Origin: CAVSWT01 sp963775245
Lineage (GTDB): Bacteria > Bacteroidota > Ignavibacteria > Ignavibacteriales > Ignavibacteriaceae
Assembly: GCA_963775245.1 (NCBI GenBank)
Contig: CAVZID010000015.1
Span: 186,001 to 250,000, forward strand
DNA: 64,000 nt
Reading direction: 5' to 3'
Shown: in pieces, positions 1 to 8,088 of the stretch
How positions within the stretch are numbered: position 1 is the stretch's first letter
Layout: every line of letters starts with the position of its first letter
Notes under the pieces: generated by a model
The model's database searches: none
What the model was told of the DNA's origin: nothing
The model's input: only the letters and a program-made list of their open reading frames with translations
Program-made: the position numbers and the translations under genes

Positions 1-464
1 TTTAAGAACCTTGATACAGCAGTAACTCCATCACTTTCTTCAATGCTGAATTTTACCAATGGAAGGAAAGATGGCTCTAATCCAACTAAAGTAATATCTG
101 TCCCGTGAAGGGTAGTAGAAATTTTTAAATCTCTTTTACTCTTTAACATTTGCTTAGCAAGATATGCGCTGCTTGCATGAGGAATTGCATAATGAACGTG
201 AAGCAAGTCTAATTTCTCATACTCAGCTACTTCAACCATTTTACTTGCTAAAGCTAGGCTGTATAATGGAAATTCAAATAATGGGTAGCTGCTAAGTTCA
301 ACTTCATGAAAGACTACGTTTTGAACAAAATTGCTTAATCGAAAAGGGAGAGCATAACTAATAAAGTGTACTTCATGGCCTCTTTGCGCTAATGATTTTC
401 CAAGTTCTGTAGCAACGACACCGCTTCCTCCGTAGGTGGGATAACACGTAATACCGATTTTCAT
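1..464 (-). CDS. bshA: N-acetyl-alpha-D-glucosaminyl L-malate synthase BshA, N-terminal part (partial)
   Basis: Reading the minus strand from the ATG at 464-462 gives an open frame to the window edge (about 154 codons; the C-terminal part is outside). It opens MKIGITCYPTYGGSGVVATE, followed by LGKSLAQRGHEVHFISY. This is the hallmark N-terminus of BshA, a GT4-family glycosyltransferase that joins UDP-GlcNAc to L-malate in the first step of bacillithiol synthesis. The later 'HVHYAIPHA' and 'TTLHGTDITLVG' stretches also fit the GT-B fold. The enzyme is cytosolic. It is divergent from the PfkB gene, with a 155-base shared upstream region. Confidence is high for the family; other GT4 enzymes rarely carry the YGGSGVVATELG motif. 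Confidence 0.88.
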   Translation of the reverse strand, partial: MKIGITCYPTYGGSGVVATELGKSLAQRGHEVHFISYALPFRLSNFVQNVVFHEVELSSYPLFEFPLYSLALASKMVEVAEYEKLDLLHVHYAIPHASSAYLAKQMLKSKRDLKISTTLHGTDITLVGLEPSFLPLVKFSIEESDGVTAVSRFL

Positions 465-619
465 ACTTTTTTTATATTCTTTAATTTTGATTGGCTGAAA
501 TAAACATAATTAACAATTACTAATATATATTTTTTTGACTGAATTAAGAATTCATTTAATTAATACTTGAACTTAGCGTCAGAATATTTATAAACTTTTC
601 TCTAAGAGAAATTATTAAT
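465..619. promoter_or_regulatory. Divergent intergenic region between bshA and the PfkB kinase gene
   Basis: This 155-base AT-rich gap lies between two genes transcribed away from each other, so it must hold promoters for both. I see no convincing conserved promoter boxes or palindrome. The call rests on gene orientation alone. Confidence 0.4.
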
Positions 620-1537
620 ATGAAAATACTTTTAATCGGACATTCAGTAGAAGATCATCTTTTATCAAAAGATAATGAAATAATAACACCCGGCGGAATA
701 TTTTATTCTGCTCTTGGTTATAAATTTGTAAATCAGGATGATGATGAAATATTGTTGAATACGGTTGTTGAACAGAGTAATGAGAATTTATTTTCAGTTG
801 TTTATGATAAGCTAAATAAAAAATATGTGAGAATTGAAAATGAAATTCCCAAAGTATTTTTAACAATTCATGAAGATAAAGAGCGTGATGAATGCTATAA
901 TAAGGTTACTAAAAATCTTGAAATAAATTTTGATGATTTGAATACATTTGATGGAATTCAGGTAAACATGGTAACCGGATTTGATTTAACAGTTAATCAA
1001 GTTGAAGAATTAAGAAAAAACTTTAATGGATTAATTTATATTGATGTGCATACACTTTCACGCGGCCTTGAAGGTGATATGAAAAGAGAATTTAGAACCA
1101 TCCCCGAATTTGATCGATGGGCGAAATCTGTGGATATTATTCAGGCAAATGAAAATGAGCTTGTTACAATGGATAATGAAAAAGATTCAATGAAAATATT
1201 AAATAAAATTTTAAGCCTGGGAGTGAAGTTTATTATTGTTACAAAAGGTAATTTAGGAGCGAGAGTTTATTGGCTCAATAATGATGAAGTAAATTCCATG
1301 TTTGTTAGTGCGTTGAAGATAGAAAAAGAACATAAGGAAGGCAAATCATCCTGGCAGGTTGGCTGCGGAGATATTTTTGGCTCGGTGTTTTTTTATATTT
1401 ATCTTAAAACAAATGATTTAAAAACTGCTTTAAATAAGGCAAATTATTTTGCCGGATTAATTGCATCAAAAAATAATTTTTCCAAAGGATCCTTTGGAGA
1501 AGAATTACTGAATTTGAGGCCCAATGTTTTCGAATGA
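620..1537 (+). CDS. PfkB/ribokinase-family carbohydrate kinase
   Basis: A 305-residue protein of the PfkB sugar/nucleoside kinase family. The substrate-side double glycine is visible in 'TPGGIFYSALG' (residues about 23-33), and the anion-hole/catalytic-base motif appears as 'VGCGDIFGS' (about 246-254), with D as the expected base. 'VTKGNLGARVY' matches the strand before the ATP site. The enzyme should be cytosolic and phosphorylate a small hydroxylated substrate; the substrate cannot be read from sequence. The stop overlaps the start of the RmlD-like gene by 14 bases, so the two are translationally linked. The 15-base spacing from a sequence rich in 'agaga' to ATG 620 gives only a weak ribosome site. 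Confidence 0.8.
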   Translation: MKILLIGHSVEDHLLSKDNEIITPGGIFYSALGYKFVNQDDDEILLNTVVEQSNENLFSVVYDKLNKKYVRIENEIPKVFLTIHEDKERDECYNKVTKNLEINFDDLNTFDGIQVNMVTGFDLTVNQVEELRKNFNGLIYIDVHTLSRGLEGDMKREFRTIPEFDRWAKSVDIIQANENELVTMDNEKDSMKILNKILSLGVKFIIVTKGNLGARVYWLNNDEVNSMFVSALKIEKEHKEGKSSWQVGCGDIFGSVFFYIYLKTNDLKTALNKANYFAGLIASKNNFSKGSFGEELLNLRPNVFE

Positions 1538-2435
1538 TATAATAAAGAAAAGAATTTTAATTGTTGGTTCAAACGGTATGCTTGGCCAAAGAGTTGCTCA
1601 TTATTATCTGCGGAAAAATAATGTGCAGCTTTTCGGATTGTCGGCTGAAGATGAATCTGTTTGTGAAAAAATTGATTACTTAAAAATCGATATAACAAAA
1701 CGTGATGAATTGAAAAAAGCTGTTTATGATTTTTGTCCCGATTTTATAATCAATGCTGCTGCTTTCACAAATGTTGATTTAAGTGAAACGGAAAGAGAAA
1801 TCGCCTGGAAGATAAATGTTAAAGGAGTTGAATACCTTGCTGAAATATCACGTGTGCTTGATTCGCACTTAATTCATATTTCTTCCGATTATATTTTTGA
1901 CGGAAATAAAGGGCCTTATACAGAAACCGACAAACCGAATCCACAAGGCTATTATGGAAGAACAAAACTGGCAAGTGAAAATGCATTAAAGATTAGCGGT
2001 ACTTTAAATACAATTATTCGTACTAATGTTCTTTATGGAATTGCCGACAGCCGGCCGGATTTTGTCCGGTGGGTTGTAAAATCATTAAGAGATAAAAAAG
2101 AAATTAGAATAGTTACCGATCAAATAAATAATCCAACCTTTATTGATGATTTAGTTCAGGCTATCAGCAAAATAATTGAATACAAAAAAACGGGGCTTTA
2201 CAACATTGGCGGAAAAGAATTTTTATCAAGATATGATTTCACGATACAGATTGCTGATTATTTTCATCTTGATAAAAGTTTAATTACTGCGATCAAGACC
2301 GAAGATTTACACCAACCGGCAAAACGTCCCCTTAATTCAGGACTAATTACAATCAAAGCAGAAACAGAATTAGGTTATAAACCACTTTCAATTCGTGAAT
2401 CATTATCAGTGATGAATCGAGAATTATCTGTATGA
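1524..2435 (+). CDS. RmlD-like dTDP-4-dehydrorhamnose reductase (extended SDR / sugar-nucleotide reductase)
   Basis: 303 residues with the Rossmann motif 'VGSNGMLGQRV' (about 13-23), the 'DFIINAAAFTNVDLSE' stretch typical of RmlD (about 75-90), 'HISSDYIFDG' (about 115-125) and the catalytic 'YYGRTK' Y-x3-K (about 141-147). Family members reduce dTDP-4-keto-6-deoxy-L-mannose to dTDP-L-rhamnose with NAD(P)H in the cytosol. The rest of the rml set (rmlA, B, C) is not here, and the neighbours are a kinase and an amylase, so a related role such as the MAT2B-like SDR group stays possible. It overlaps the upstream kinase by 14 bases and the GH13 gene by 4 (ATGA), indicating one operon. Confidence 0.78.
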   Translation: MFSNDIIKKRILIVGSNGMLGQRVAHYYLRKNNVQLFGLSAEDESVCEKIDYLKIDITKRDELKKAVYDFCPDFIINAAAFTNVDLSETEREIAWKINVKGVEYLAEISRVLDSHLIHISSDYIFDGNKGPYTETDKPNPQGYYGRTKLASENALKISGTLNTIIRTNVLYGIADSRPDFVRWVVKSLRDKKEIRIVTDQINNPTFIDDLVQAISKIIEYKKTGLYNIGGKEFLSRYDFTIQIADYFHLDKSLITAIKTEDLHQPAKRPLNSGLITIKAETELGYKPLSIRESLSVMNRELSV

Positions 2436-4271
2436 AAATCATGCTAATTTCTATTCTATTACTTTTATTTTCAATAAGTATGTATTCACAAAATCAACCT
2501 GTCCAGCAAAAAGATAAAAATCTTGATTGGGCAAGAGGAATTGTCTGGTATCAAATATTTCCTGAACGTTTTGCTGATGGAGACACGACAAATGAACCAA
2601 CTGCAGACAAAGTTTTTATTAATTCAAAGCATAAAATAAAGGATTGGAAAGTTACAAGATGGACAAGCGATTGGTTCGCAGAAGACAAATGGGAAAAAGA
2701 AGTAGATGGCAAACATAGAAATTATATTTTCGATAGAAGATACGGCGGGGATTTGCAAGGGATTATTGAGCATCTTGATTATTTAAATGATTTAGGAATT
2801 GGAGCAATTTATCTTAATCCGATTTTTGATGCAGTATCACTTCATAAATATGACGGTTCAACTTATCACCACGTAGATATAAACTTCGGTCCTGACCCGG
2901 AAGGCGATAAAAAATTAATTGAAAGCGAAACACCTGACGATCCTTCAACATGGAAATGGACTTCCGCGGATAGTTTATTTTTAAAATTGATTAGTGAAGT
3001 TCATAAAAGAGGAATGCACATTATTATTGATGGAGTTTTCAATCATGTTGGCACCCAGTTTTGGGCTTTTAAAGATATTGTAAAGAATCAGCAAAATTCT
3101 AAATACAAAGACTGGTTTGAGATTAAATCATTTGATAATCCTAAAACAAAAAAAGATGAATTTGATTACAAAGGCTGGTGGGGCACTAAATCTTTGCCTC
3201 AATTTAATAGAAATGATACAGATTTAGCTCCTGGCCCGAAGCAATATATTTTTAATGCAACGCAAAGATGGATGGATCCAAATAATGACGGCAATAGTGA
3301 AGATGGAATTGACGGCTGGAGATTGGACGTAGCCCGCGATGTTCCTATGGGTTTCTGGAAAGATTGGAGTAAGCTTGTAAAATCAATAAATGATAAAGCA
3401 ATTATTATTGGTGAGCTTTGGGAACTATCCCCGGATTTTATCACAAAAAATAAAGTCTTTGATGGATTGATGAACTACAATTTTGCTTATGCAGTAAAAG
3501 GATTATTTATCGATAAAAAAAATAAAATTACAGTTACTGATTTTATCCACAAGCTTAATGATATTGAAAAAACTTATCCTAAAGATAATTTAGACTTGCT
3601 TCAAAATCTAATGGATAGTCATGATACACAAAGATTAGCTTCAATGATTGTAAATCCTGATAGTATATATGATCACGCAAGTAATGAAAGCAATAAAAAT
3701 TATAATCCTGGAAAACCGAGTAAGAAAGATTATGAAATTCAGAAATTAGTTGCCGCTTTTCAAATGACTTATAAAGGAGCACCGATGATTTACTATGGCG
3801 ATGAAGTCGGTATGTGGGGTGCAGATGATCCGTATGACAGGCAGCCAATGGTTTGGGATAATTTAAAATTTGATGATCAAGTGATCACCAAAAAGTCCGG
3901 GTTCAAAAAAGGATTTGGGAGATATACAGTAGGACAGAATAAAGATCTTCTAAAATTTTACAAGCAAATTATTTCGATCCGGGATAACAATCCTGCCATT
4001 CAAAGAGGCGATCGTAAAATTTTTGTATTCAAATGACAGCACATTAACATTTGCATTTGAACGGCAGTTGAATGATGAAAATATTATTGTTGCTTTTAAC
4101 CTGGGAAAAGAACAAGAGCAATTTGATTTACCGCTTGACAACAATAAATATACTTACAAAGAACTGATGTCGTCGGAAGAAGGAACTTTGTATTCGTCCA
4201 AAAATGAAGTGAATTTCAAAATTGATATAGCACCGAGCTCATTTAAAATTTATAAACTGTATAAGCTATAG
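2432..4271 (+). CDS. Secreted GH13 alpha-amylase-family enzyme (neopullulanase/cyclomaltodextrinase-like), frame interrupted near 4020
   Basis: A signal peptide (MKIMLISILLLLFSISMYSQ) precedes a GH13 barrel: 'GIVWYQIFPERFADGD', 'DGVFNHVG' (region I), 'DGWRLDVA' (region II, nucleophile D near 298), 'IIGELWE' (acid/base E near 328) and 'DSHDTQR' (region IV, third carboxylate near 397). Family enzymes hydrolyse alpha-1,4/1,6 glucans; with this leader it acts in the periplasm or outside. The first frame stops at 4036. The C-terminal beta domain ('LYSNDSTLTFAFERQ') continues in the next frame from about 4023 to 4271. Removing one base from the AAAATTTTT run at 4016-4024 restores one protein of about 612 residues, so an extra base (a sequencing error or a true frameshift) is likely. 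Confidence 0.82.
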
Positions 4272-4323
4272 CTTATATCTTAGTTTCAGATTATTTACAG
4301 AAGCTGCTCAACTTTGAAAGATT

Positions 4324-4344
4324 GACATCTTTTCAAAAGATGTC
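4324..4344. terminator. Perfect inverted repeat, probable bidirectional terminator
   Basis: GACATCTTTT and AAAAGATGTC flank a single C. In RNA this would fold as a 7-bp stem with a 7-base loop. It sits between the convergent GH13 gene (ends 4271) and the minus-strand HEAT gene (ends 4381). That is where a shared terminator is expected. There is only a short T run after it. Confidence 0.55.
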
Positions 4345-4380
4345 ATCTTTATGCTAATAAGATTTTTTAAGTAACTTAAA

Positions 4381-4797
4381 TCAGTTATTATTATAGTGAT
4401 AAGCATTGTAAAGAGTTAAACAAATCTTTTTAACTCTTGGACTGTCGTCAAATCTTGCAGCACCTTTTAATTGATAAATCCCAATTCCGTTTCCGATTTT
4501 AAATAAAGCCAATGCTGCCGAAATTCTTTCTTCTTCAGTATTTCCGCTTTGAAGCATTTTTAACAGAGGTATCAGCGCTTTGTTCGCATCATCCCTTGAA
4601 ATAAGGTTAATATCAATTAACCTTCCAAGTTGTAAAGCAGCACTTGTCTTTAATCCGTAATTCTCTGACGAAATGCCGTTAGCCAAGCTTTTAACTATGG
4701 CGTCTTTTTTATCCTGGTTTAATACTTCTGCATTGAGTGACGTTACGAAAACAATAGAGATCGCTAAAACCAGGTATGCAAATAGTAACTTTTTCAT
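4381..4797 (-). CDS. Small exported HEAT-repeat protein
   Basis: 138 residues starting with a clear signal peptide (MKKLLFAYLVLAISIVFVTS, then LNAEVLNQ). The mature part is helical. Its repeated pattern includes 'GLKTSAALQLGRL', 'EERISAALALFKIG' and 'SPRVKKICLTLYNAY', which is HEAT-repeat-like. Such proteins usually act as binding scaffolds in the periplasm; no enzyme motif is visible. The upstream 'ctcct' complement, read as AGGAGACAG on the minus strand, gives a good ribosome site before ATG 4797. It resembles in style the HEAT region of the anti-sigma factor encoded at 5880-6863, so the two may work in one envelope-sensing pathway (inference). Confidence 0.7.
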   Translation of the reverse strand: MKKLLFAYLVLAISIVFVTSLNAEVLNQDKKDAIVKSLANGISSENYGLKTSAALQLGRLIDINLISRDDANKALIPLLKMLQSGNTEEERISAALALFKIGNGIGIYQLKGAARFDDSPRVKKICLTLYNAYHYNNN

Positions 4798-5278
4798 ATC
4801 TGTCTCCTGTAATTAAATAATTTGTCTTATCCAAGGGATCCTTCGGATAATCTGCGTTGATAACTAAATAATAAAAATAGAAGATTGCCATCTTATTGTT
4901 ATAGAAGGTAAATTCCATAAACATGGTAAATGAAATTGCTGATGATTGAAAAAGGAATATGTGAATGGATGAATGATTGAATGACAGAATGAAAAGGTGG
5001 AATTTTGGAAAATTGGAATGCAGAAGAATGTTCGGTTGGAATGGTTGAAAGATTACAAGATTGCAAGAATAAAAATTATGCCGTTGGCGATTTACGGAAA
5101 GATCAGATGAATGATTGGGTACTTGAACATGAACTTACTCTTGAACTTGGTTAATATCATATCTTCAAATAAAAGATTATTTTAAATTCATTCTTATTGA
5201 AATGATTGTAAAAAATAATTTCCTTCTCCCCAACCATTTTTGTTCTCTATAGTCTAATTGAGTAGAATAGGGAAAAAT
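4798..5278. other. Intergenic region with an imperfect palindrome and purine-rich low-complexity DNA
   Basis: No gene is visible between the divergent HEAT and sigma-factor genes. At 4827-4850 lies a 24-base imperfect palindrome (TTATCC ... GGATAA, centred on GGATCC, one mismatch and one G-T pair), close to the HEAT-gene start. From about 4940 to 5100 the DNA is a degenerate G/A-rich string with many 'gaatga', 'ttggaa' and 'gattgcaag' words; it looks like decayed simple repeats. Promoters for both flanking genes should be here, but I could not assign them. Confidence 0.5.
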
Positions 5279-5857
5279 ATGACGGTAACTGAAACAGAGT
5301 TAATTATGAATGCCCAGCAAGGCAATATAGAAGCTTTTGAAAGCCTTATATATAAGTATGATAAAAACGTGCTTTCATTGGCGCTTAAGTATGTTAATAA
5401 TAAGGATGATGCAAAAGATATTTACCAGGAAGTTTTTCTTAGAGTATTTAAAGGACTAAAAAGGTTTCAATTTAAAAGTGAGTTTTCAACCTGGCTGTTT
5501 AGAATTACGACTAATGTTTGCTTAACTCACAGCTCAAAAACACGAAAAAAAAAATTCATCTCGATAAATGAAGAAGGTAGCGATGATGAAAATTCAAATG
5601 AGATATTGCAACTGCCGGATGAAGGAAATTTTACTCCCGACAAGCTGGCAGAAAAATCCGAAATAAAACAAGTAGTTAATGCGGCGATGGAAACATTATC
5701 ACCAAAACAAAAGATGATTTTTACTTTAAAGCATTACGAAGGATATAAAATTAGAGAGATAGCTGAGATAATGGATATTGGTGAAGGAACAGTTAAAAAA
5801 ACTTTATTCGAAGCTGTTCATAAGATGCGTGATCAATTACAAAATTATTATCGATGA
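5279..5857 (+). CDS. ECF-type RNA polymerase sigma factor
   Basis: 192 residues from the ATG at 5279, which follows an AGGGA ribosome site at 5268-5272; an in-frame TTG at 5258 is less likely. Region 2 is 'DDAKDIYQEVFLRVFKGLKRF' plus 'FSTWLFRITTNVC' (about 44-85). Region 4 is 'LSPKQKMIFTLKHYEGYKIREIAEIM', then 'GEGTVKKTLFEAVHKMRDQL' (about 137-187), the DNA-binding helix-turn-helix. It is a sigma-70 group 4 factor that would redirect RNA polymerase on release from its anti-sigma factor. The gene directly downstream (22 bases away) encodes a zinc-finger membrane anti-sigma factor, so this is a normal sigma/anti-sigma pair. Confidence 0.92.
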   Translation: MTVTETELIMNAQQGNIEAFESLIYKYDKNVLSLALKYVNNKDDAKDIYQEVFLRVFKGLKRFQFKSEFSTWLFRITTNVCLTHSSKTRKKKFISINEEGSDDENSNEILQLPDEGNFTPDKLAEKSEIKQVVNAAMETLSPKQKMIFTLKHYEGYKIREIAEIMDIGEGTVKKTLFEAVHKMRDQLQNYYR

Positions 5858-5879
5858 AAAAAGAGCCAGGAGAGTAAAA

Positions 5880-6863
5880 ATGAAACATGAAGAATATAGA
5901 GAGATGATTTATTTATTGGCGAACAATGAATTGAATGCCAATGAAAAATCATTGATGGAAAAACATATAGAGGTATGCGAAAGCTGCAGAGCTGAATATG
6001 AAGAGCAGTTAAAGCTAAAAACTTTTTTATCAGGAGACAAAGAGTCCGATTCATTTGAACAACTGTTAAATGAAGCAAGACTTGATTTGCATACTACTCT
6101 ACGGCTTGAAAAAATTAAAATGTCTTCAGGCGATAACTTTTCTGCTAAGCTTATGTCGTTTTTTGCTCAGCCGTATAAATTTTCAATTGCTTCTGCTGCT
6201 ATATTGGTCGCGGGTGTTTTTATCGGGTTTTTAATTTTTAACAATCCTATTAAAGAAAATCAAAATCCAATTGCCCAGCTTACTGATAATTCAAATATTC
6301 AACCTGCAAAAAACTCGGTGAACTTACTTCAGGACAATACGCGTATAACAAATCTTAGATTTATAAACCAAAACTTAAAAAGCGGGGAAGTAGAATTCAC
6401 ATTTGATGCTGTAAAACCGATGACTATAAAAGGAAATGTGAACGACCAAAAGATTCAAAATATTTTAACTTACTCCATGCTGAATGAACAAAATCCCGGG
6501 ATAAGGTTAAGCTCCATTAACGCAATAAGCAATAACCAGCCGGGCCAGCTTGATAACGATGTTAAAAAAGCCTTGATATCTGTAGTTAAGTTTGATAATA
6601 ACCCCGGTGTTAGAAGGGAAGCATTAAAGCTGCTTCAAAAATATCCTTATGATGAAAAGCTGAAAGAAACTTTTTTGTATGTGCTTCTTCATGATTCAAC
6701 TTCCGGAAACAGGATAGAAGCGATAAACAGTTTGGTTCAAGCAAAAAATAACGGACACACATTTGATAAAAATGAAATGTCAATTTTCCAAAAAACAATG
6801 CAGACGGATGATAATAATTACATCCGTTATAGAGCACGAAATGTAGTTGAGGAGAGAAAATAA
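5880..6863 (+). CDS. Membrane anti-sigma factor with zf-HC2 domain and periplasmic HEAT repeats
   Basis: 327 residues from ATG 5880, chosen for the CAGGAGAG ribosome site just upstream; longer in-frame starts overlap the sigma gene. A cytosolic anti-sigma zinc finger reads H29-x3-C33-x2-C36 ('HIEVCESC'). One membrane helix lies near residues 100-120 (IASAAILVAGVFIGFLIF). The C-terminal part (about 195-325) has HEAT-like repeats such as 'NPGIRLSSINAI' and 'NPGVRREALKLL'. The zinc finger would hold the sigma factor at the membrane and the outer part would sense a signal. HEAT repeats as the sensor part are not the usual arrangement. The gene sits inside the sigma operon and is followed 1 base later by the DUF4097-like gene. 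Confidence 0.88.
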   Translation: MKHEEYREMIYLLANNELNANEKSLMEKHIEVCESCRAEYEEQLKLKTFLSGDKESDSFEQLLNEARLDLHTTLRLEKIKMSSGDNFSAKLMSFFAQPYKFSIASAAILVAGVFIGFLIFNNPIKENQNPIAQLTDNSNIQPAKNSVNLLQDNTRITNLRFINQNLKSGEVEFTFDAVKPMTIKGNVNDQKIQNILTYSMLNEQNPGIRLSSINAISNNQPGQLDNDVKKALISVVKFDNNPGVRREALKLLQKYPYDEKLKETFLYVLLHDSTSGNRIEAINSLVQAKNNGHTFDKNEMSIFQKTMQTDDNNYIRYRARNVVEERK

Positions 6864-6864
6864 A

Positions 6865-8005
6865 ATGTTAGCCTATGTTAAAACTCTGTTTGGTGGGAAG
6901 AAATCTTCAATTTGGCTGTTTGCAATAAGCATGATATTAACAAGCCTAGCTTTAGCGCAGACAAAAGAAGAGACTATAAAAGTAAGTAAAGGTGGAAGTC
7001 TTTCAATAAAATTAATTGGTTGGTGATATAAAAGTAACAACCTGGGATAAAGATGAGATAAAAGTGAAATATGAAGCTGATGAGGATGAGGGTATTGGTC
7101 AGTTAGTTATTAATAGAGATAACAATAATATTGAGATAACATCTTCATCAAATTATTATGTTGATGAAATTAAAATTTCAATGCCCAAGAAATTTAGCCT
7201 GGAAGTTTCTACAACCGCCGGAGATATAAAAATAAACGGTGATGTAAACGGAAAAGTAAAAATAAAAACTTCGGGCGGCGATATTAAATTAGATAATATT
7301 GACGGCAATGCTGAATTAAAAACCGATGGCGGTGATATACGTACCGGCAAAATAAATGGAAATGCTCAAGTAAGCACTGCTGGCGGCGACTTGCATATAG
7401 GGCTTGTTACCGGTGAAGCTATAATAAAAACATCGGGTGGAAGTATAACTGTTGGTAATATAGGGAAAAGTGCCGAATTAAAAACTGCCGGCGGTAATGT
7501 ATATTCAAAAAACATTGGCGGAGATGCTAAAATTACTTCTGGCGGCGGCAATATTGATGCTGATGAAATTGGCGGTAATGCTGAACTTAAAACCGGCGGC
7601 GGTAATATTAATATTGAAAGAGCTAAAGGAAAAGTAACTGCAAAATCCGGTGCTGGAAACATAACTTTGAATAATATCAACGGGTCAGTAAATGCATATT
7701 CCGGTGCCGGTGAAATTTCCGTTACTCTTTTCCCGGGTGTGTCAGGTGAAAGTGAAATTAAAACTTCTTCAGGAGGAATTACATTATCAATACCTGGTGA
7801 TGCAAAAATAACTGTCGATGCAAGTACATCCTCTGTATCGGCATGGGGAGATAATGATTCAAATGATATTATATCGGATTTCCAATCATCGGAAACTGAA
7901 AGTAATCGTGGCCAGAATCATAAAATTTTTAAGATAAATGGTGGTGGAAGCACAATATCTTTACAAGCGGTTTTCGGTACTATAAAAATTTTGAAAATCA
8001 AATAA
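6865..8005 (+). CDS. DUF4097-like secreted beta-helix repeat protein, frame interrupted near 7020
   Basis: The start at ATG 6865 gives a signal-peptide N-terminus (ISMILTSLALAQ) that ends at a TGA at 7024. The body continues in the next frame from 7016 to 8005 as 'GDIKVTTWDKDEIKVKYEAD' and beyond. Deleting one T from GGTTGG at 7018-7023 joins them as 'SIKLIGGDIKVTTW', the usual DUF4097 opening, giving about 379 residues. The protein is a run of 16-20-residue repeats ('KTSGGDIKLDNIDGNAELKT', 'TAGGDLHIG', 'SGGGNIDADEIGG'), which form a right-handed beta-solenoid. Family members are exported and often lie downstream of sigma/anti-sigma pairs, as here. The molecular role is unknown. Confidence 0.8.
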
Positions 8006-8088
8006 AATATAATGATAAATGGTGGAGTAATAAGTAACAATTAATAAACCCTCTGAGTCTAATTGAATAAATCTATTGTGGGCTTGGT

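Noticed and set aside
1481..1496. 16-base perfect palindrome CCAAAGGATCCTTTGG
   Set aside because: It lies inside the PfkB kinase coding sequence, encoding Ser-Lys-Gly-Ser-Phe-Gly, with no sign of a second function.
4023..4271. Stand-alone 82-residue protein
   Set aside because: It is the C-terminal beta domain of the GH13 enzyme split off by a probable one-base insertion.
4940..5100. Possible tandem repeat or CRISPR-like array
   Set aside because: The words are degenerate, unevenly spaced and only 6-9 bases long; there are no repeat-spacer units and no cas genes.
7366..7680. Minus-strand open frame opposite the DUF4097-like gene
   Set aside because: It is the mirror of the plus-strand repeat coding sequence, has a repetitive Pro/Ala-rich composition, no ribosome site, and lies wholly within a well-supported gene.
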